From Bacillus salacetis (GTDB lineage Bacteria > Bacillota > Bacilli > Bacillales > Bacillaceae_B): a DNA stretch of 64,000 nt. Each line of letters opens with the position of its first letter. Position 1 is the first letter of the stretch. Location of the stretch: assembly GCF_003581585.1 (NCBI RefSeq), contig NZ_QXIR01000003.1, positions 1 to 64,000 of the forward strand. Direction: 5' to 3'. The translations under genes were made by a program, and so were the position numbers. The notes below the pieces were generated by a model. The model was not told where the DNA came from, did not search any database, and was given only the letters and a program-made list of their open reading frames with translations. Shown here piece after piece: positions 9,900 through 20,192 of this stretch.

Positions 9900-9939
9900 A
9901 AAAGAGGCATAGCCCACCCGGCTTTGCCTCTTTGGTTTT
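9900..9939 (+). terminator. Terminator downstream of glyS
   Basis: AAAGAGGCA (9901-9909) pairs with TGCCTCTTT (9925-9933), followed by GGTTTT, 17 nt past the glyS stop. Confidence 0.75.
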
Positions 9940-9965
9940 AGAGGTGCATCATGTGAATTTCCCTA

Positions 9966-9998
9966 CAAAAAAACTGACGCTCATGGCGTCAGTTTTCC
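9966..9998 (-). terminator. Terminator downstream of recO
   Basis: A 9-bp perfect stem (AACTGACGC with GCGTCAGTT) and, on the minus strand, a run of seven T. It ends right next to the recO stop. Confidence 0.88.
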
Positions 9999-9999
9999 T

Positions 10000-10752
10000 T
10001 TACATCATATCTTTCATTCTGTCGATTTGATCCAGGAACTTTCTTGATTTTAGATAAAGGCCGGAATTTTCATCATAATAAGTCCTGATGATCTTTTTAA
10101 GTTCCTCCTTTGTAGACTCTTTCACAGAAATTTTTCCTAACCGGTTCATATCAAAATGATAAAAAAGCTTTAAGAGCCTGATTGTTTGGGATGATACTTT
10201 AAAATGATAAGGATCATTTTCCAAGCAGCGATGGCAGAGGATCCCATTCTCCTTAAAGGAGAAGGAAAATTCCCCTTCTGTTTCCCCGCACACCGCACAC
10301 TTATCCAATGATGGATGCAGTCCCAGGACAGGGAGCATCTTCATTTCAAAAATATTAGTGACAATATCGGGGTCATACTCTTCATTAATGTATGACAGGG
10401 TTTGGAATAACATTTCAAAAAGATAGGGATTCGGCTTTTTTTCATCCGTTCCTTTATCAATCAGTTCAACTACATATGTGGCATAAGCAGTTTTAAAAAG
10501 ATCCTCCCTGATGTTTCTCATGGATTCAATCGTTTCAGCCTGCTGTAAGGACCCCAGCCCGCTGCTTTTATGAAACAAGAAATATCCATATGTAAAAAGC
10601 TGAGAAACCGAAGACAATCGGCTGTTTGGTTTTTTGGCCCCTCTCGCCATTACCCCCAGTTTCCCATTTTCCCTTGAAAAGATGGTAACAATTTTATTCG
10701 ATTCACCATAATTGTTTGTTCTGATAACAATTCCTTCACATTTTTGCAGCAT
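10000..10752 (-). CDS. recO: DNA repair protein RecO
   Basis: Recombination mediator that loads RecA on single-stranded DNA and anneals strands in the RecFOR pathway. 250 aa. An N-terminal OB fold ([31 protein letters not shown]) is followed by a helical domain and a four-cysteine zinc site (CAVCGE... and ...CHRC, about residues 149-175). The ATG at 10752 is preceded by GGAGGT at 6 nt; the extra upstream TTG is not needed. It follows yqzL, with era and cdd upstream in the same direction. Confidence 0.96.
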   Translation of the reverse strand: MLQKCEGIVIRTNNYGESNKIVTIFSRENGKLGVMARGAKKPNSRLSSVSQLFTYGYFLFHKSSGLGSLQQAETIESMRNIREDLFKTAYATYVVELIDKGTDEKKPNPYLFEMLFQTLSYINEEYDPDIVTNIFEMKMLPVLGLHPSLDKCAVCGETEGEFSFSFKENGILCHRCLENDPYHFKVSSQTIRLLKLFYHFDMNRLGKISVKESTKEELKKIIRTYYDENSGLYLKSRKFLDQIDRMKDMM

Positions 10753-10874
10753 CAAGCCACCTCCCGAGGGATTAGGTTAAATCGGGTGACAGCCCAGGTG
10801 ATCGATCATATTTTTTCCAAATATAAAACGTCCATTTTGTCTATGCGCTTATAATTCTGCCTGCGCTATTAGAC

Positions 10875-11018
10875 TTAAGAGATAGGATGGTCCAACTCTG
10901 CTAGTTCTTCATTATAATCCAGGATTCCATCGTCATCAGATGACTCGAGTTCTTTGAAAAGTAAATATGTGTCTATACTTCCGGTTTGCGAAAATACCTT
11001 CCAAGTAAAGTCCAACAT
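10875..11018 (-). CDS. yqzL: YqzL family small protein
   Basis: 47 aa: begins MLDFTWKVFSQTGSIDTYLLF and ends ELAELDHPIS. This matches the small YqzL protein that lies between era and recO in Bacillus. It is acidic (ESSDDDGILDYNEE) and has no membrane segment or signal peptide. GGCGGGG stands before the ATG. It lies 109 nt after era and 122 nt before recO, in the same direction. No function is established. Confidence 0.85.
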   Translation of the reverse strand: MLDFTWKVFSQTGSIDTYLLFKELESSDDDGILDYNEELAELDHPIS

Positions 11019-11127
11019 AAAAACCCCGCCTTTCATGTTTTAACTAGCTCTTTCCTTTGTTATTAGAGTGACCTGTTAAACCAAAAACATGAGACGTAAA
11101 TATTGTAAAATGAACAGAAATTAACAA

Positions 11128-12460
<1,333 letters not shown>

Positions 12461-12603
12461 CTATTTTACTACATCTTACGTAAAATAAAATGGGCTGTTA
12501 CCATTTTGTTATGAAATAGTTAGATAATTCCCACAAATGGACAACCGGTTCCATGTGTGTGAAACCATTTTATCCAATAATTTCTTAGAATTCAAATCCC
12601 TAT

Positions 12604-12642
12604 AAAAAAAGATTGCAGTGACATGCTCCCCTGCAATCTTTG
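12604..12642 (-). terminator. Hairpin terminator downstream of dgkA
   Basis: An 11-bp perfect stem (12608-12618 with 12631-12641) and a run of seven T on the minus strand. It lies between dgkA and cdd, so read-through or an internal promoter is needed to express cdd-era. Confidence 0.85.
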
Positions 12643-12657
12643 GCTTTGATTATATTC

Positions 12658-13050
12658 TCACATAAAGGCTGCCCAGATTTTCGGCAGGAACATTATCAAG
12701 CCAATGATAACGGCTCCTGCCGCAAAGCATAAAACAGCCCCGGCAGCCATATCCTTTGCCTGCCCTGCCAATGGATGATATTCTTCCGTAACCAGGTCCA
12801 CCGTCCTCTCAATTGCCGTATTTACCATCTCCAATGCGAACATACCCGCTATGAGCAGAATGATAATAAGCCATTCCGCTTTCGAAATCGAAAAAATGAA
12901 GCCCGCTGCCACCACAGCTATGGAAGCAGCAAGGTGAACCTTAAAATTCAATTCGTTTGAAAGTACAAGCTTGATTCCATTCATGGCGTATTGAAAGGAA
13001 CGAATAATTTTCTTCCCTCTTGGGAGATTATCTTTGTAATCCATAACCAT
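12658..13050 (-). CDS. dgkA: Undecaprenol / diacylglycerol kinase family protein
   Basis: Small integral membrane kinase; the B. subtilis homologue phosphorylates undecaprenol for recycling the cell-wall lipid carrier. 130 aa. Three transmembrane helices (about 48-66, 70-90, 105-125) follow a basic N-terminus, with the family motif [13 protein letters not shown] (metal-binding Glu, Asn, Thr) in the loop. AAGGA lies 8 nt before the ATG at 13050, inside the 3' end of ybeY, so the genes overlap by 23 nt. A second ATG two codons later is also possible. Confidence 0.92.
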   Translation of the reverse strand: MVMDYKDNLPRGKKIIRSFQYAMNGIKLVLSNELNFKVHLAASIAVVAAGFIFSISKAEWLIIILLIAGMFALEMVNTAIERTVDLVTEEYHPLAGQAKDMAAGAVLCFAAGAVIIGLIMFLPKIWAAFM

Positions 13051-13498
13051 CAAGGATTTCCTTTTGTCTGCCAAACATCCGTTTTTCATCTTCTTCATTC
13101 ATGTGATCGTAACCGAGAAGATGCAGGAACCCATGCAAAGCAAGAAAACCAAGTTCCCGGGAGAAGGGATGACCGTACTCTTCCGCCTGCTCTTTCGTCT
13201 TTTCTGCAGAGATGATGATATCTCCCAATATACGAGGTATACCATCGCCGACAATTTTCGTTTCATCCTCGCCCAGCTCTTCCAATGCAAAGGAAATGAC
13301 ATCTGTCGGCTGGTCTTTGTCACGGTATTCCTTATTTATCTCTTGAATACGGTCATTGGTGACAATTGAAACTGCCAATTCGCTGGCAGGTTCCACATTT
13401 TCCTCACCTGCTGCATAATCCAGCAGCCCCTGGACAAGTTCCCTGTCGGATTCGGAAAGCTGGTTCGTCTCATCCAAAAAATCAATCTCAAGATTCAT
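13028..13498 (-). CDS. ybeY: Endoribonuclease YbeY (rRNA maturation factor)
   Basis: Zinc-dependent RNase that takes part in 16S rRNA 3' processing and ribosome quality control. 156 aa. The signature [16 protein letters not shown] (three zinc-binding histidines, about 121-136) and the [11 protein letters not shown] segment are clear. GGAG lies before its ATG within the last codons of pgpH, with which it overlaps by 11 nt; it overlaps dgkA at its 3' end. The gene is YqfG in B. subtilis. Confidence 0.97.
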   Translation of the reverse strand: MNLEIDFLDETNQLSESDRELVQGLLDYAAGEENVEPASELAVSIVTNDRIQEINKEYRDKDQPTDVISFALEELGEDETKIVGDGIPRILGDIIISAEKTKEQAEEYGHPFSRELGFLALHGFLHLLGYDHMNEEDEKRMFGRQKEILDGYGLQR

Positions 13499-15671
13499 GC
13501 GCTAACTCCTTTTCCTTAGCTTCCGGATATTCAATCCGGGAATGAAATATTCCATTTAACGTTTCACAAAATGTTTTCTTTACTGTGTCCAATTCCTTCA
13601 ATGTTATATCACATTCATTGAACTGGCCATCCTGCAGCCTGTCTTTTACAATATTATCTACAAGTTTCCTGATTTCATCAGTGTTCGGATTTTTCATGGA
13701 TCTTACAGCCGCCTCCACACTATCAGCTATATTGATGACTGCTGCCTCCTTCGTCCTTGGCTTGGGGCCAGGATATCGGTAGGAAGCCTCGTCAATATCT
13801 TCATCTTCCTTCAATGCTTTGTAATAAAAGTACTTCAAAAGTGTGGTGCCGTGATGCTGTTCGGCAATATCGATGAACTCCTTCGGCAGTTTATACTTCC
13901 TCAGCATCTCGGCACCATCCGTGGCATGGCTTATGATGATATCCCGGCTTCGATCAGGCGGCAGATGATCATGCGGATTGCCGGCGTTCATCTGGTTTTC
14001 AATAAAGTAACGCGGCCTTACGGTCTTTCCAACATCATGATAATAACATCCAACCCTTGCCAGCAAACCATTCGCCCCGATTGCTTCACAGGCCGTCTCA
14101 GCCAAATTGGCCACCATCACGCTATGATGGTACGTTCCCGGCGCCTCTGTAAGAAGCTTTTTCAGAAGAGGGTGATTCGGGTTGGAAAGTTCAACAAGCT
14201 TCATTGCAGTCAAAATACCGAACCCCGCTTCAAAAAACGGCAGGAATCCGATGGTCAGGACCGCAGCTCCAATCCCAGATACAAAACCATATACGACAAA
14301 GTACGTATACTCCATATTAGAATAGCTTACCCCTCGCAGGAAAAGCAGAAACAGGATGATCAAGACATTCACCAGTGATACAAATAATCCTGCCTGCAAA
14401 ATATTGGTCCGGTTCTTTCGGCTTGATAGGAACAAGACACCGGCAAGGCCGCTGAACATAATGTAAATGGCCATTTCTATATCAATAGAACCGGTAATTT
14501 CATAATGAAAAACAATGCTTCCGCATGCGGCAAGGATCATGACCATGAGCATGGCGATTCTTTCGTTAAGCATGATTCTTATAAGCATGCCTGCCATTGC
14601 AGCAGGAAATAGAAATCCCACTCTGTCTAGATCCAGTTCTTTCATCAGTGCTATGATTTTCATCAGGATGAGGCTGATGACGAAAATGAGGCTGAGCAGG
14701 ATTAGACGGTTCTGCTTCCTCTCCTCAGGAAGATCCCAGTTATTGAAATGATAATAAATCGCCCCAATCGCCAATATTACAAATATCCCCAAGCCGATAA
14801 AAGGTTTAATTGGCGTCTCGGTAGAAAGCAGCCCCAATAATTCCAGCTGCCGATAATCCTCATGCGTTATCATCTGCCCTTGCTGGACAATGACCTCTCC
14901 CTCGATAATCTGTTCATCGCTTACCTTCTCCATCGCTTCCTGTTTCTTCTCATCCGTTAATTCTTTATCAAAGATCTCCGTCGGAGTGATGGCAAGACGG
15001 CTCAGGGCTACTGCTGCGTCAATCATTGGTGATGGAAGATTGAGTGCCCTCAACCTTGTATCCAGCCTTTCATAAACGGTATAGAGATCTTCTTCGTATA
15101 TCTTATCGCTCATTGTAGTTTCCACTTGAGACTTGACCACAGTATTGACCCTGTTCAGTTCTTCATCTGTCAGGGTAAGGAGGGTCTTAAATACATTATC
15201 CGGGATGCTTTGAGTAATACTGTCCCTGACGTTCACATTCTTTGTAAGCTCGGCCTTCAAGGTATCGAGCTTTTGTTCAGTGGTTGGTTCTTCGGCAGAT
15301 CCCTCCGCCTGTGAGTCCCCATCCTGCCCGTCTTCAGCAGCCGGTTTCTTTACTTCCTTGATGATTTCAAAAATGGAGTTGATGAGAGACACGCGGTTTT
15401 CAACGACGTCCGGCTGACGGGTATACTGATTCGGCACTTCTTCAGCAGCTTCTTCCCGTTTCTTCTCTGTTAGAACGCCATCTGTTATCGTCTTGGGAGA
15501 TCTGATGGTGACATCCGATGTTTCGAATACATTAACATCATACTTTTCTGGTTTGACGTTGCTGTAAAGGACTCCGTAAAGCAATAAACCCAATAAAACA
15601 AAAATAAGCAGCGTAAACACTTTATAGCTTAATATGGAACGAATTTTATTGATAGTTGGTTGAAACTTCAT
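13488..15671 (-). CDS. pgpH: 7TM-HD phosphodiesterase PgpH (c-di-AMP hydrolase)
   Basis: Membrane receptor-like enzyme; in Listeria and Bacillus, PgpH degrades cyclic di-AMP to pApA. 727 aa. One N-terminal transmembrane helix (about 18-35) is followed by an extracytoplasmic 7TMR-HDED domain with a disordered acidic stretch (110-131). Seven hydrophobic helices follow (about 290-485), then a cytosolic HD domain with the HHS (515-517) and HD (545-546) metal ligands. GGAGG precedes the ATG. It heads the ybeY-dgkA-cdd-era run; an unusually long spacer of about 485 nt separates it from phoH upstream. Confidence 0.95.
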   Translation of the reverse strand: MKFQPTINKIRSILSYKVFTLLIFVLLGLLLYGVLYSNVKPEKYDVNVFETSDVTIRSPKTITDGVLTEKKREEAAEEVPNQYTRQPDVVENRVSLINSIFEIIKEVKKPAAEDGQDGDSQAEGSAEEPTTEQKLDTLKAELTKNVNVRDSITQSIPDNVFKTLLTLTDEELNRVNTVVKSQVETTMSDKIYEEDLYTVYERLDTRLRALNLPSPMIDAAVALSRLAITPTEIFDKELTDEKKQEAMEKVSDEQIIEGEVIVQQGQMITHEDYRQLELLGLLSTETPIKPFIGLGIFVILAIGAIYYHFNNWDLPEERKQNRLILLSLIFVISLILMKIIALMKELDLDRVGFLFPAAMAGMLIRIMLNERIAMLMVMILAACGSIVFHYEITGSIDIEMAIYIMFSGLAGVLFLSSRKNRTNILQAGLFVSLVNVLIILFLLFLRGVSYSNMEYTYFVVYGFVSGIGAAVLTIGFLPFFEAGFGILTAMKLVELSNPNHPLLKKLLTEAPGTYHHSVMVANLAETACEAIGANGLLARVGCYYHDVGKTVRPRYFIENQMNAGNPHDHLPPDRSRDIIISHATDGAEMLRKYKLPKEFIDIAEQHHGTTLLKYFYYKALKEDEDIDEASYRYPGPKPRTKEAAVINIADSVEAAVRSMKNPNTDEIRKLVDNIVKDRLQDGQFNECDITLKELDTVKKTFCETLNGIFHSRIEYPEAKEKELAHES

Positions 15672-16118
15672 CAGAATCCTCCCGGCTGGTTTGTATATAT
15701 GTATAGAGGGTGAAAATTCTATTAATTATGTAAAATGATAACAGTTTTTGCAGGGGAATGCACCCTCTAATTTCGACACTGTATGTTTTTTCCAGGGAGC
15801 ATACTGTATAGACTGAAGGAAAGGGTTTGCCTGGTCAGCAGTAACCCGCCGGTCCTCAAAACGCCCCGACGGAAACATGATAAATCAGGGACCATTCTCT
15901 CGACAAATTCTGGACTAGCATAAAAATGGCGTAAACTTAAGTCATGTTGTCCAAAAAATCCGGCGAATTCAGGCATTGATCGGGCTAAAGTTACTTTACC
16001 TGAAAAAACCCGGGATCCGGACACAAAATATTTAAAGAGGAGCCGATGTCTTAAACTCCCGCGAAGTTGGACAGACCTAATCTGTCGAAAGCCATTCTGC
16101 CTGAAAATGCCGGCATAC
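15672..16118. repeat. Degenerate tandem array between phoH and pgpH
   Basis: This gap is normally short in Bacillus. Read on the minus strand, 16112-16041 and 16013-15942 align (CCGG, TTTTCAGG, CTTT-G-C-GAT-A, TTCGC-GGA, GACA in the same order), with a period near 99 nt. A third, weaker unit lies at about 15935-15850. No ribosome site or family match supports the 117-codon ORF that crosses it. The remainder (15672-15770) is the AT-rich pgpH promoter region. Confidence 0.55.
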
Positions 16119-16150
16119 AAAAAAACTGCCTGCGGAGATATCCGCAGGCG
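16119..16150 (-). terminator. Terminator downstream of phoH
   Basis: A 9-bp GC-rich stem (GCCTGCGGA, 16128-16136, with TCCGCAGGC, 16141-16149) is followed on the minus strand by AG and seven T. It ends the yqfC-yqfD-phoH operon. Confidence 0.88.
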
Positions 16151-16156
16151 GGTTCA

Positions 16157-17119
16157 TTACATTGTATTCTTTTCATAAGCATTGATGATCTTTCCGACCA
16201 GCGGGTGCCGGACCACATCGGTTTGCTCGAGATAGACGAAGGCAAGGCCGTTTATTTCCTTAAGGATCTTTTCCGCAGCCACCAAACCTGACTGCGCGCC
16301 TTTAGGCAGGTCAACCTGTGATCTATCCCCATTGATGATCATCTTTGACTCAAATCCAAGCCTGGTCAGGAACATCTTCATTTGCGCCTGGGTCGTATTC
16401 TGGGCTTCATCCAGGATGACAAAAGCATCATCAAGCGTTCTTCCCCTCATATACGCCAGTGGCGCAATTTCGATGGTTCCCCTCTCTATGAGCCTTTGGG
16501 TATGTTCTGCCCCCAATACATCATTCAAGGCATCATACAGCGGTCTCAGATAGGGGTCTACCTTTTCCTTAAGGTCACCAGGAAGAAAGCCGAGGCTTTC
16601 CCCTGCTTCCACTGCCGGCCTTGTCAGGATGATCCTTTTTACTTTTCCGTTTTTCAAAGCATGGACCGCCATTACAACAGCAAGGTACGTCTTCCCAGTA
16701 CCGGCAGGACCAATTCCGAATACAAGGTCGTTGTTCCGTATAGCATGGATATACTGCCGCTGTCCAAGCGTCTTGACACGGATGGGTTTGCCTTTGGCAT
16801 TCTTCGTTATTTCTTCATTGTAAAGATCCTCAAAGTATTCCAGAGTCCCCTGCCTGGCCATCTGCAAGGCATAGGTTACATCGCGCTGGCTGATGTTGAT
16901 GCCCTTCCGGATGACCTGCAGAAGCCTGTTCAGGATTTCCTGAGCCATTGTGACATCTTGATCTGCACCTGAAATATAGACCGATTCTCCACGGGTGACA
17001 ATCGAAACGGATAGTTCCTTTTCCATCATCTCTAAATTCGAATCAGAAACACCCAGCAGTGCAATGGCTTCGTTTGGATTATCAAGTTGTATATTCGTAG
17101 TATTTAGTTCATCTGGCAT
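16157..17119 (-). CDS. phoH: PhoH-like ATPase
   Basis: P-loop ATPase of the PhoH/YbeZ family, often beside ybeY and linked to RNA metabolism and stress. 320 aa. An N-terminal region with KH-like features is followed by Walker A GPAGTGKTY (about 136-144), Walker B FVILDEAQN, and a sensor-like INGDRSQVDLP. AGGAG precedes the ATG at a spacing of 8. It starts 3 nt after the end of yqfD, so it is translationally linked to the sporulation pair yqfC-yqfD, the order seen in B. subtilis. Confidence 0.95.
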   Translation of the reverse strand: MPDELNTTNIQLDNPNEAIALLGVSDSNLEMMEKELSVSIVTRGESVYISGADQDVTMAQEILNRLLQVIRKGINISQRDVTYALQMARQGTLEYFEDLYNEEITKNAKGKPIRVKTLGQRQYIHAIRNNDLVFGIGPAGTGKTYLAVVMAVHALKNGKVKRIILTRPAVEAGESLGFLPGDLKEKVDPYLRPLYDALNDVLGAEHTQRLIERGTIEIAPLAYMRGRTLDDAFVILDEAQNTTQAQMKMFLTRLGFESKMIINGDRSQVDLPKGAQSGLVAAEKILKEINGLAFVYLEQTDVVRHPLVGKIINAYEKNTM

Positions 17120-17122
17120 TAC

Positions 17123-18316
17123 TCAGTCTCCTTGAATAATTGGTTGTCCTACAGTTATGTCTTCTATTACCTTAAAGTGTACGTTTAACCTTACTTTACC
17201 ATTTTCAATCTGTTCGTGTAAAATCTTTTCACCTATTACTTTTGAATCCTCAGGAAGGCCGGCTTTCACGTTATCCCTTGCCAATTCCTTTGCTGTCGCA
17301 ACTGCCTCTTTCCTGGAATATTCCCTTGTTACATCTTCCTTTTCCCTGACCGTCTTCTCTGCGTAAGTTACTGGAAGTTCCCATTTAAGGAACTTCACTT
17401 TGTGTTCACTGGTTTCTTCCACACTGTTTTTGTATTCTATCTTTCCCCAACCCCAAATCGGTAACCGGAATTTACCGAAGGAAATATAATGCTTTACCTT
17501 TTCTTCCCCGCTGAACACTTCAAAGTCTGTTTTCAGCGGAAGTTCCACTTTGGTTATATACCACACCTCGCCTTGGACCACACCCTTGGCCGCAACAGCT
17601 TTCTTTGCCTCCTGATCCTCCTTGCCGATGTAACCCGAAACTAACAGCTGCCCTGGTTTGACGTAGTCATTCACTTCCACTTGGGGCATGCCTTCTTCTA
17701 CAAAAACATCTTTAATGATAGCCTCCTTGGCTGCTATTAAATTTTGCGGTCCGATTTCTTCCTCAGCTTCCGGCTCATTCTTCTCCACTACTTGAAAGTG
17801 GTAGGTTGTCCCCTTTAACTCAACACCAACCCAGGTAATATTGTTCATCCTGTTGCTAAGTTCACGCTGGATACTTTCTACATCAGGGATGGAAAATTGG
17901 AACTTCCCTTTCTTGATGCCCATTTCTTTCAGCTGTTTTTCGATTTCATATTGAGTTTTCGGGCTGGCCCCTTTGATATCCACACCCCAAACCATGTTGG
18001 ATAATAGAAGAGTCAGTATCAGAAAGGAGACTGCACCAATTAGAAATCCGCTGTTTTTCAATGTTCTCTTCCATAGGAAAGGAGAACCTTGTCCTCTCAA
18101 AAAAGTGACACGGCAGTCAAACCTTCTGACTGCCCGCCTGAAGTTATGTAAATCATTGAGGGATAAGTAAAAAGTAAAGGTCTGTTCACCGACTCTTTTC
18201 ACTTGCCAGACCGCAATCCGGGACCTTGTCATTTCATTAATGAATCTCTCAATACCCTTTCCTTCCACCTTGACAAGCACTTTTCCTGTAAAAAACGTCA
18301 TCCACTGGTTCTTCAA
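17123..18316 (-). CDS. yqfD: Sporulation protein YqfD
   Basis: Membrane protein of the YqfD/SpoIV-associated family, expressed in the mother cell under SigE in B. subtilis; its exact role is unknown. 397 aa, with a single transmembrane helix at about 90-110 and a large domain beyond it. The start is TTG: GGAGG lies 7 nt before it, and the reading MKNQWMTFF resembles other YqfD N-termini. It follows yqfC by 19 nt and is followed by phoH after 3 nt. Confidence 0.92.
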   Translation of the reverse strand: MKNQWMTFFTGKVLVKVEGKGIERFINEMTRSRIAVWQVKRVGEQTFTFYLSLNDLHNFRRAVRRFDCRVTFLRGQGSPFLWKRTLKNSGFLIGAVSFLILTLLLSNMVWGVDIKGASPKTQYEIEKQLKEMGIKKGKFQFSIPDVESIQRELSNRMNNITWVGVELKGTTYHFQVVEKNEPEAEEEIGPQNLIAAKEAIIKDVFVEEGMPQVEVNDYVKPGQLLVSGYIGKEDQEAKKAVAAKGVVQGEVWYITKVELPLKTDFEVFSGEEKVKHYISFGKFRLPIWGWGKIEYKNSVEETSEHKVKFLKWELPVTYAEKTVREKEDVTREYSRKEAVATAKELARDNVKAGLPEDSKVIGEKILHEQIENGKVRLNVHFKVIEDITVGQPIIQGD

Positions 18317-18335
18317 GCCTAACCCTCCTGTTTCT

Positions 18336-18620
18336 TTACTGATCGAGATAAACGACTTCCACGATTTTTCCCTCCAACAGAATTTCTTCCGGGAGAATCA
18401 TTTTTATAACAAAGGAGTCACCTTTTATAAGGAGCTGCCCTTGTTTCAGGATCAAACGCACTTCATTATCCGTAAAGGTCAAAAGCCCTCTGTGATTCTC
18501 TATATAAATATGGATTTGTCCAATCATGGTGATGCGGGGAAGGTCCATCATGACATCTTCCGGAAGGTCCATTGTTTTGGTCATCCACTGGCGCGCTTTT
18601 TGAACCCATTTTTTTGCCAT
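18336..18620 (-). CDS. yqfC: Sporulation protein YqfC
   Basis: Small (94 aa) protein of the YqfC/YabP family, made in the mother cell during sporulation and needed for normal spores. The core DLPRITMIGQIHIYIENHRGLLTFTDNEVRL is typical; there is no signal peptide. The ATG at 18620 has GGGGG about 10 nt upstream. That site is in the 3' arm of the 18629-18668 hairpin. An upstream ATG at 18641 is in frame but would lie inside the hairpin. Confidence 0.93.
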   Translation of the reverse strand: MAKKWVQKARQWMTKTMDLPEDVMMDLPRITMIGQIHIYIENHRGLLTFTDNEVRLILKQGQLLIKGDSFVIKMILPEEILLEGKIVEVVYLDQ

Positions 18621-18626
18621 ACAAAA

Positions 18627-18669
18627 AGAACCCCCTTTCATCTCATATTTATGAAATAAAAGGGGGTTT
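18627..18669 (-). terminator. Terminator-like hairpin carrying the yqfC ribosome binding site
   Basis: AACCCCCTTT pairs with AAAGGGGGTT around a 20-nt AT-rich loop; on the minus strand it is followed by CTTTTTG. It separates the floA-YqfB unit from yqfC-yqfD. Its 3' arm contains the GGGGG that serves as the yqfC Shine-Dalgarno sequence. Confidence 0.65.
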
Positions 18670-18688
18670 CATCACTGTTATTTTATTT

Positions 18689-19126
18689 TCAGCCCCGCCA
18701 GCTGCGTTTCTTTGCTCTAGGAGGGCATAATATCTCTGATAAGACTATTCCTTTAACGATATCATCACTGCCTAATTTCCGCAGATCGACTTTCGCTCTC
18801 TGTTCCCTCGCCGCTGCAGGAGTCTTCTTTTTCACACGTTGAGCTCGTTGGTTATAAACGGTCTCCTGTGCTTTGAGGTCAGCAATACGTTTTCTTGCTT
18901 CTTCCTGTTTTTCAAGGAATTTGTTTCTTCCTTGCGTTTCTATTACTTCTATACCTTTATCAAGAATAGTATCCGAATCTGTCTTTTCTTCCCAGGTGGA
19001 GTCCATATCAGCTTCGGGGCTCTGCGGCCTCGGAGAGCGGGGCTCCTGCTCAGAAGGATCCCGCTTCATTCTATTGAACAGCATACTGACCAAACCAGCA
19101 ATGACAAGAAATATCAGATTTTCCAT
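18689..19126 (-). CDS. YqfB-like hypothetical membrane-anchored protein
   Basis: 145 aa, not recognised by sequence; its place between floA and yqfC is that of yqfB in B. subtilis. A short N-terminal hydrophobic helix (about 2-16) is followed by a hydrophilic, probably disordered region rich in Glu, Pro and Arg, a coiled-coil-like segment (NKFLEKQEEARKRIADLKAQ), and a C-terminal DDIVKGIVLSEILCPPRAKK. That last motif resembles the end of several small Bacillus proteins of unknown role. AAGGGG precedes the ATG. It starts 30 nt after floA and may act with it at the membrane (inference). Confidence 0.7.
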   Translation of the reverse strand: MENLIFLVIAGLVSMLFNRMKRDPSEQEPRSPRPQSPEADMDSTWEEKTDSDTILDKGIEVIETQGRNKFLEKQEEARKRIADLKAQETVYNQRAQRVKKKTPAAAREQRAKVDLRKLGSDDIVKGIVLSEILCPPRAKKRSWRG

Positions 19127-19156
19127 AAAGAGATCCCCTTTCCAAAAAGAGAAGAT

Positions 19157-20158
19157 CTACTCATCCTGGCCCTCATCATTCTTATCGCCAGTTAGTTTGC
19201 CAATAGAGCCTCTCATTTCTGTATCGGCATCGATATTCTTATAATTCATATAGTCCATTACACCGATATTTCCTGATCTAAGTGCTTCCGCCATAGCTAA
19301 AGGTACTTCCGCTTCGGCTTCCACCACTTTCGCTCTCATTTCCTGTACTTTCGCAAGCATTTCCTGTTCATTCGCTACGGCCATGGCTCTGCGTTCTTCT
19401 GCTTTGGCCTGGGCAATATTCTTATCAGCTTCCGCCTGCTCAGTCTGAAGCTCGGCACCGATGTTTTTCCCGATGTCAACATCCGCAATATCAATCGAAA
19501 GGATTTCAAAAGCAGTTCCTGCATCCAGCCCTTTAGTAAGGACCGTTTGAGAAATCATATCCGGATTTTCAAGTACTTTTTTATGATTATCCGAAGAACC
19601 GATTGTAGAAACAATCCCTTCCCCTACACGGGCAACGATTGTATCTTCCCCGGCACCACCGACCAGACGGTCGATATTCGCCCTTACCGTGATACGGGCC
19701 TTTGCTTTCACTTCGATCCCGTCCATCGCTACACCGGCAATGAAAGGAGTCTCAATCACTTTAGGATTTACACTCATCTGGACCGCTTCAAGTACATCTC
19801 GGCCCGCCAGGTCAATCGCTGCCGCCCTTTCGAAAGTCAGCTCAATATTCGCACGGTGTGCAGCAATCAAAGCATTAACTACGCGGTCGACATTCCCTCC
19901 AGCCAGGTAATGGCTTTCCAGCTGATTAATAGTCACACTCAATCCGGCTTTATGAGCCTTGATCAGCGGGTTGATGATACGGCTTGGGATAACCCTTCTC
20001 AATCTCATCCCCACTAATGTGAATATACTTATCCTGACTCCTGCAGCAATCGCTGAAATCCACAGCATTACCGGTACAAATGTAAATAGTACACCCAGGA
20101 AAATCAGTCCTGCTACAACTGCTACTAAGATCAATATAGTACTTGCATCTAGAACCAT
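19157..20158 (-). CDS. floA: Flotillin-like protein FloA
   Basis: Scaffold of functional membrane microdomains. 333 aa. One N-terminal hydrophobic segment (about 5-50, including a membrane hairpin) is followed by an SPFH/PHB-type domain and a C-terminal Ala/Glu-rich coiled coil ([19 protein letters not shown] and similar). AGGAGG lies upstream of the ATG. It follows nfeD after 34 nt, the same NfeD-flotillin pairing as yqeZ-yqfA in B. subtilis. Confidence 0.96.
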   Translation of the reverse strand: MVLDASTILILVAVVAGLIFLGVLFTFVPVMLWISAIAAGVRISIFTLVGMRLRRVIPSRIINPLIKAHKAGLSVTINQLESHYLAGGNVDRVVNALIAAHRANIELTFERAAAIDLAGRDVLEAVQMSVNPKVIETPFIAGVAMDGIEVKAKARITVRANIDRLVGGAGEDTIVARVGEGIVSTIGSSDNHKKVLENPDMISQTVLTKGLDAGTAFEILSIDIADVDIGKNIGAELQTEQAEADKNIAQAKAEERRAMAVANEQEMLAKVQEMRAKVVEAEAEVPLAMAEALRSGNIGVMDYMNYKNIDADTEMRGSIGKLTGDKNDEGQDE

Positions 20159-20192
20159 TCCATTTCCTCCTTCAAATTAAGCTTTATCTGAT

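Noticed and set aside
15767-16120. Minus-strand 117-codon ORF between phoH and pgpH
   Set aside because: It runs through the tandem array, has no ribosome site and no family-like motif.
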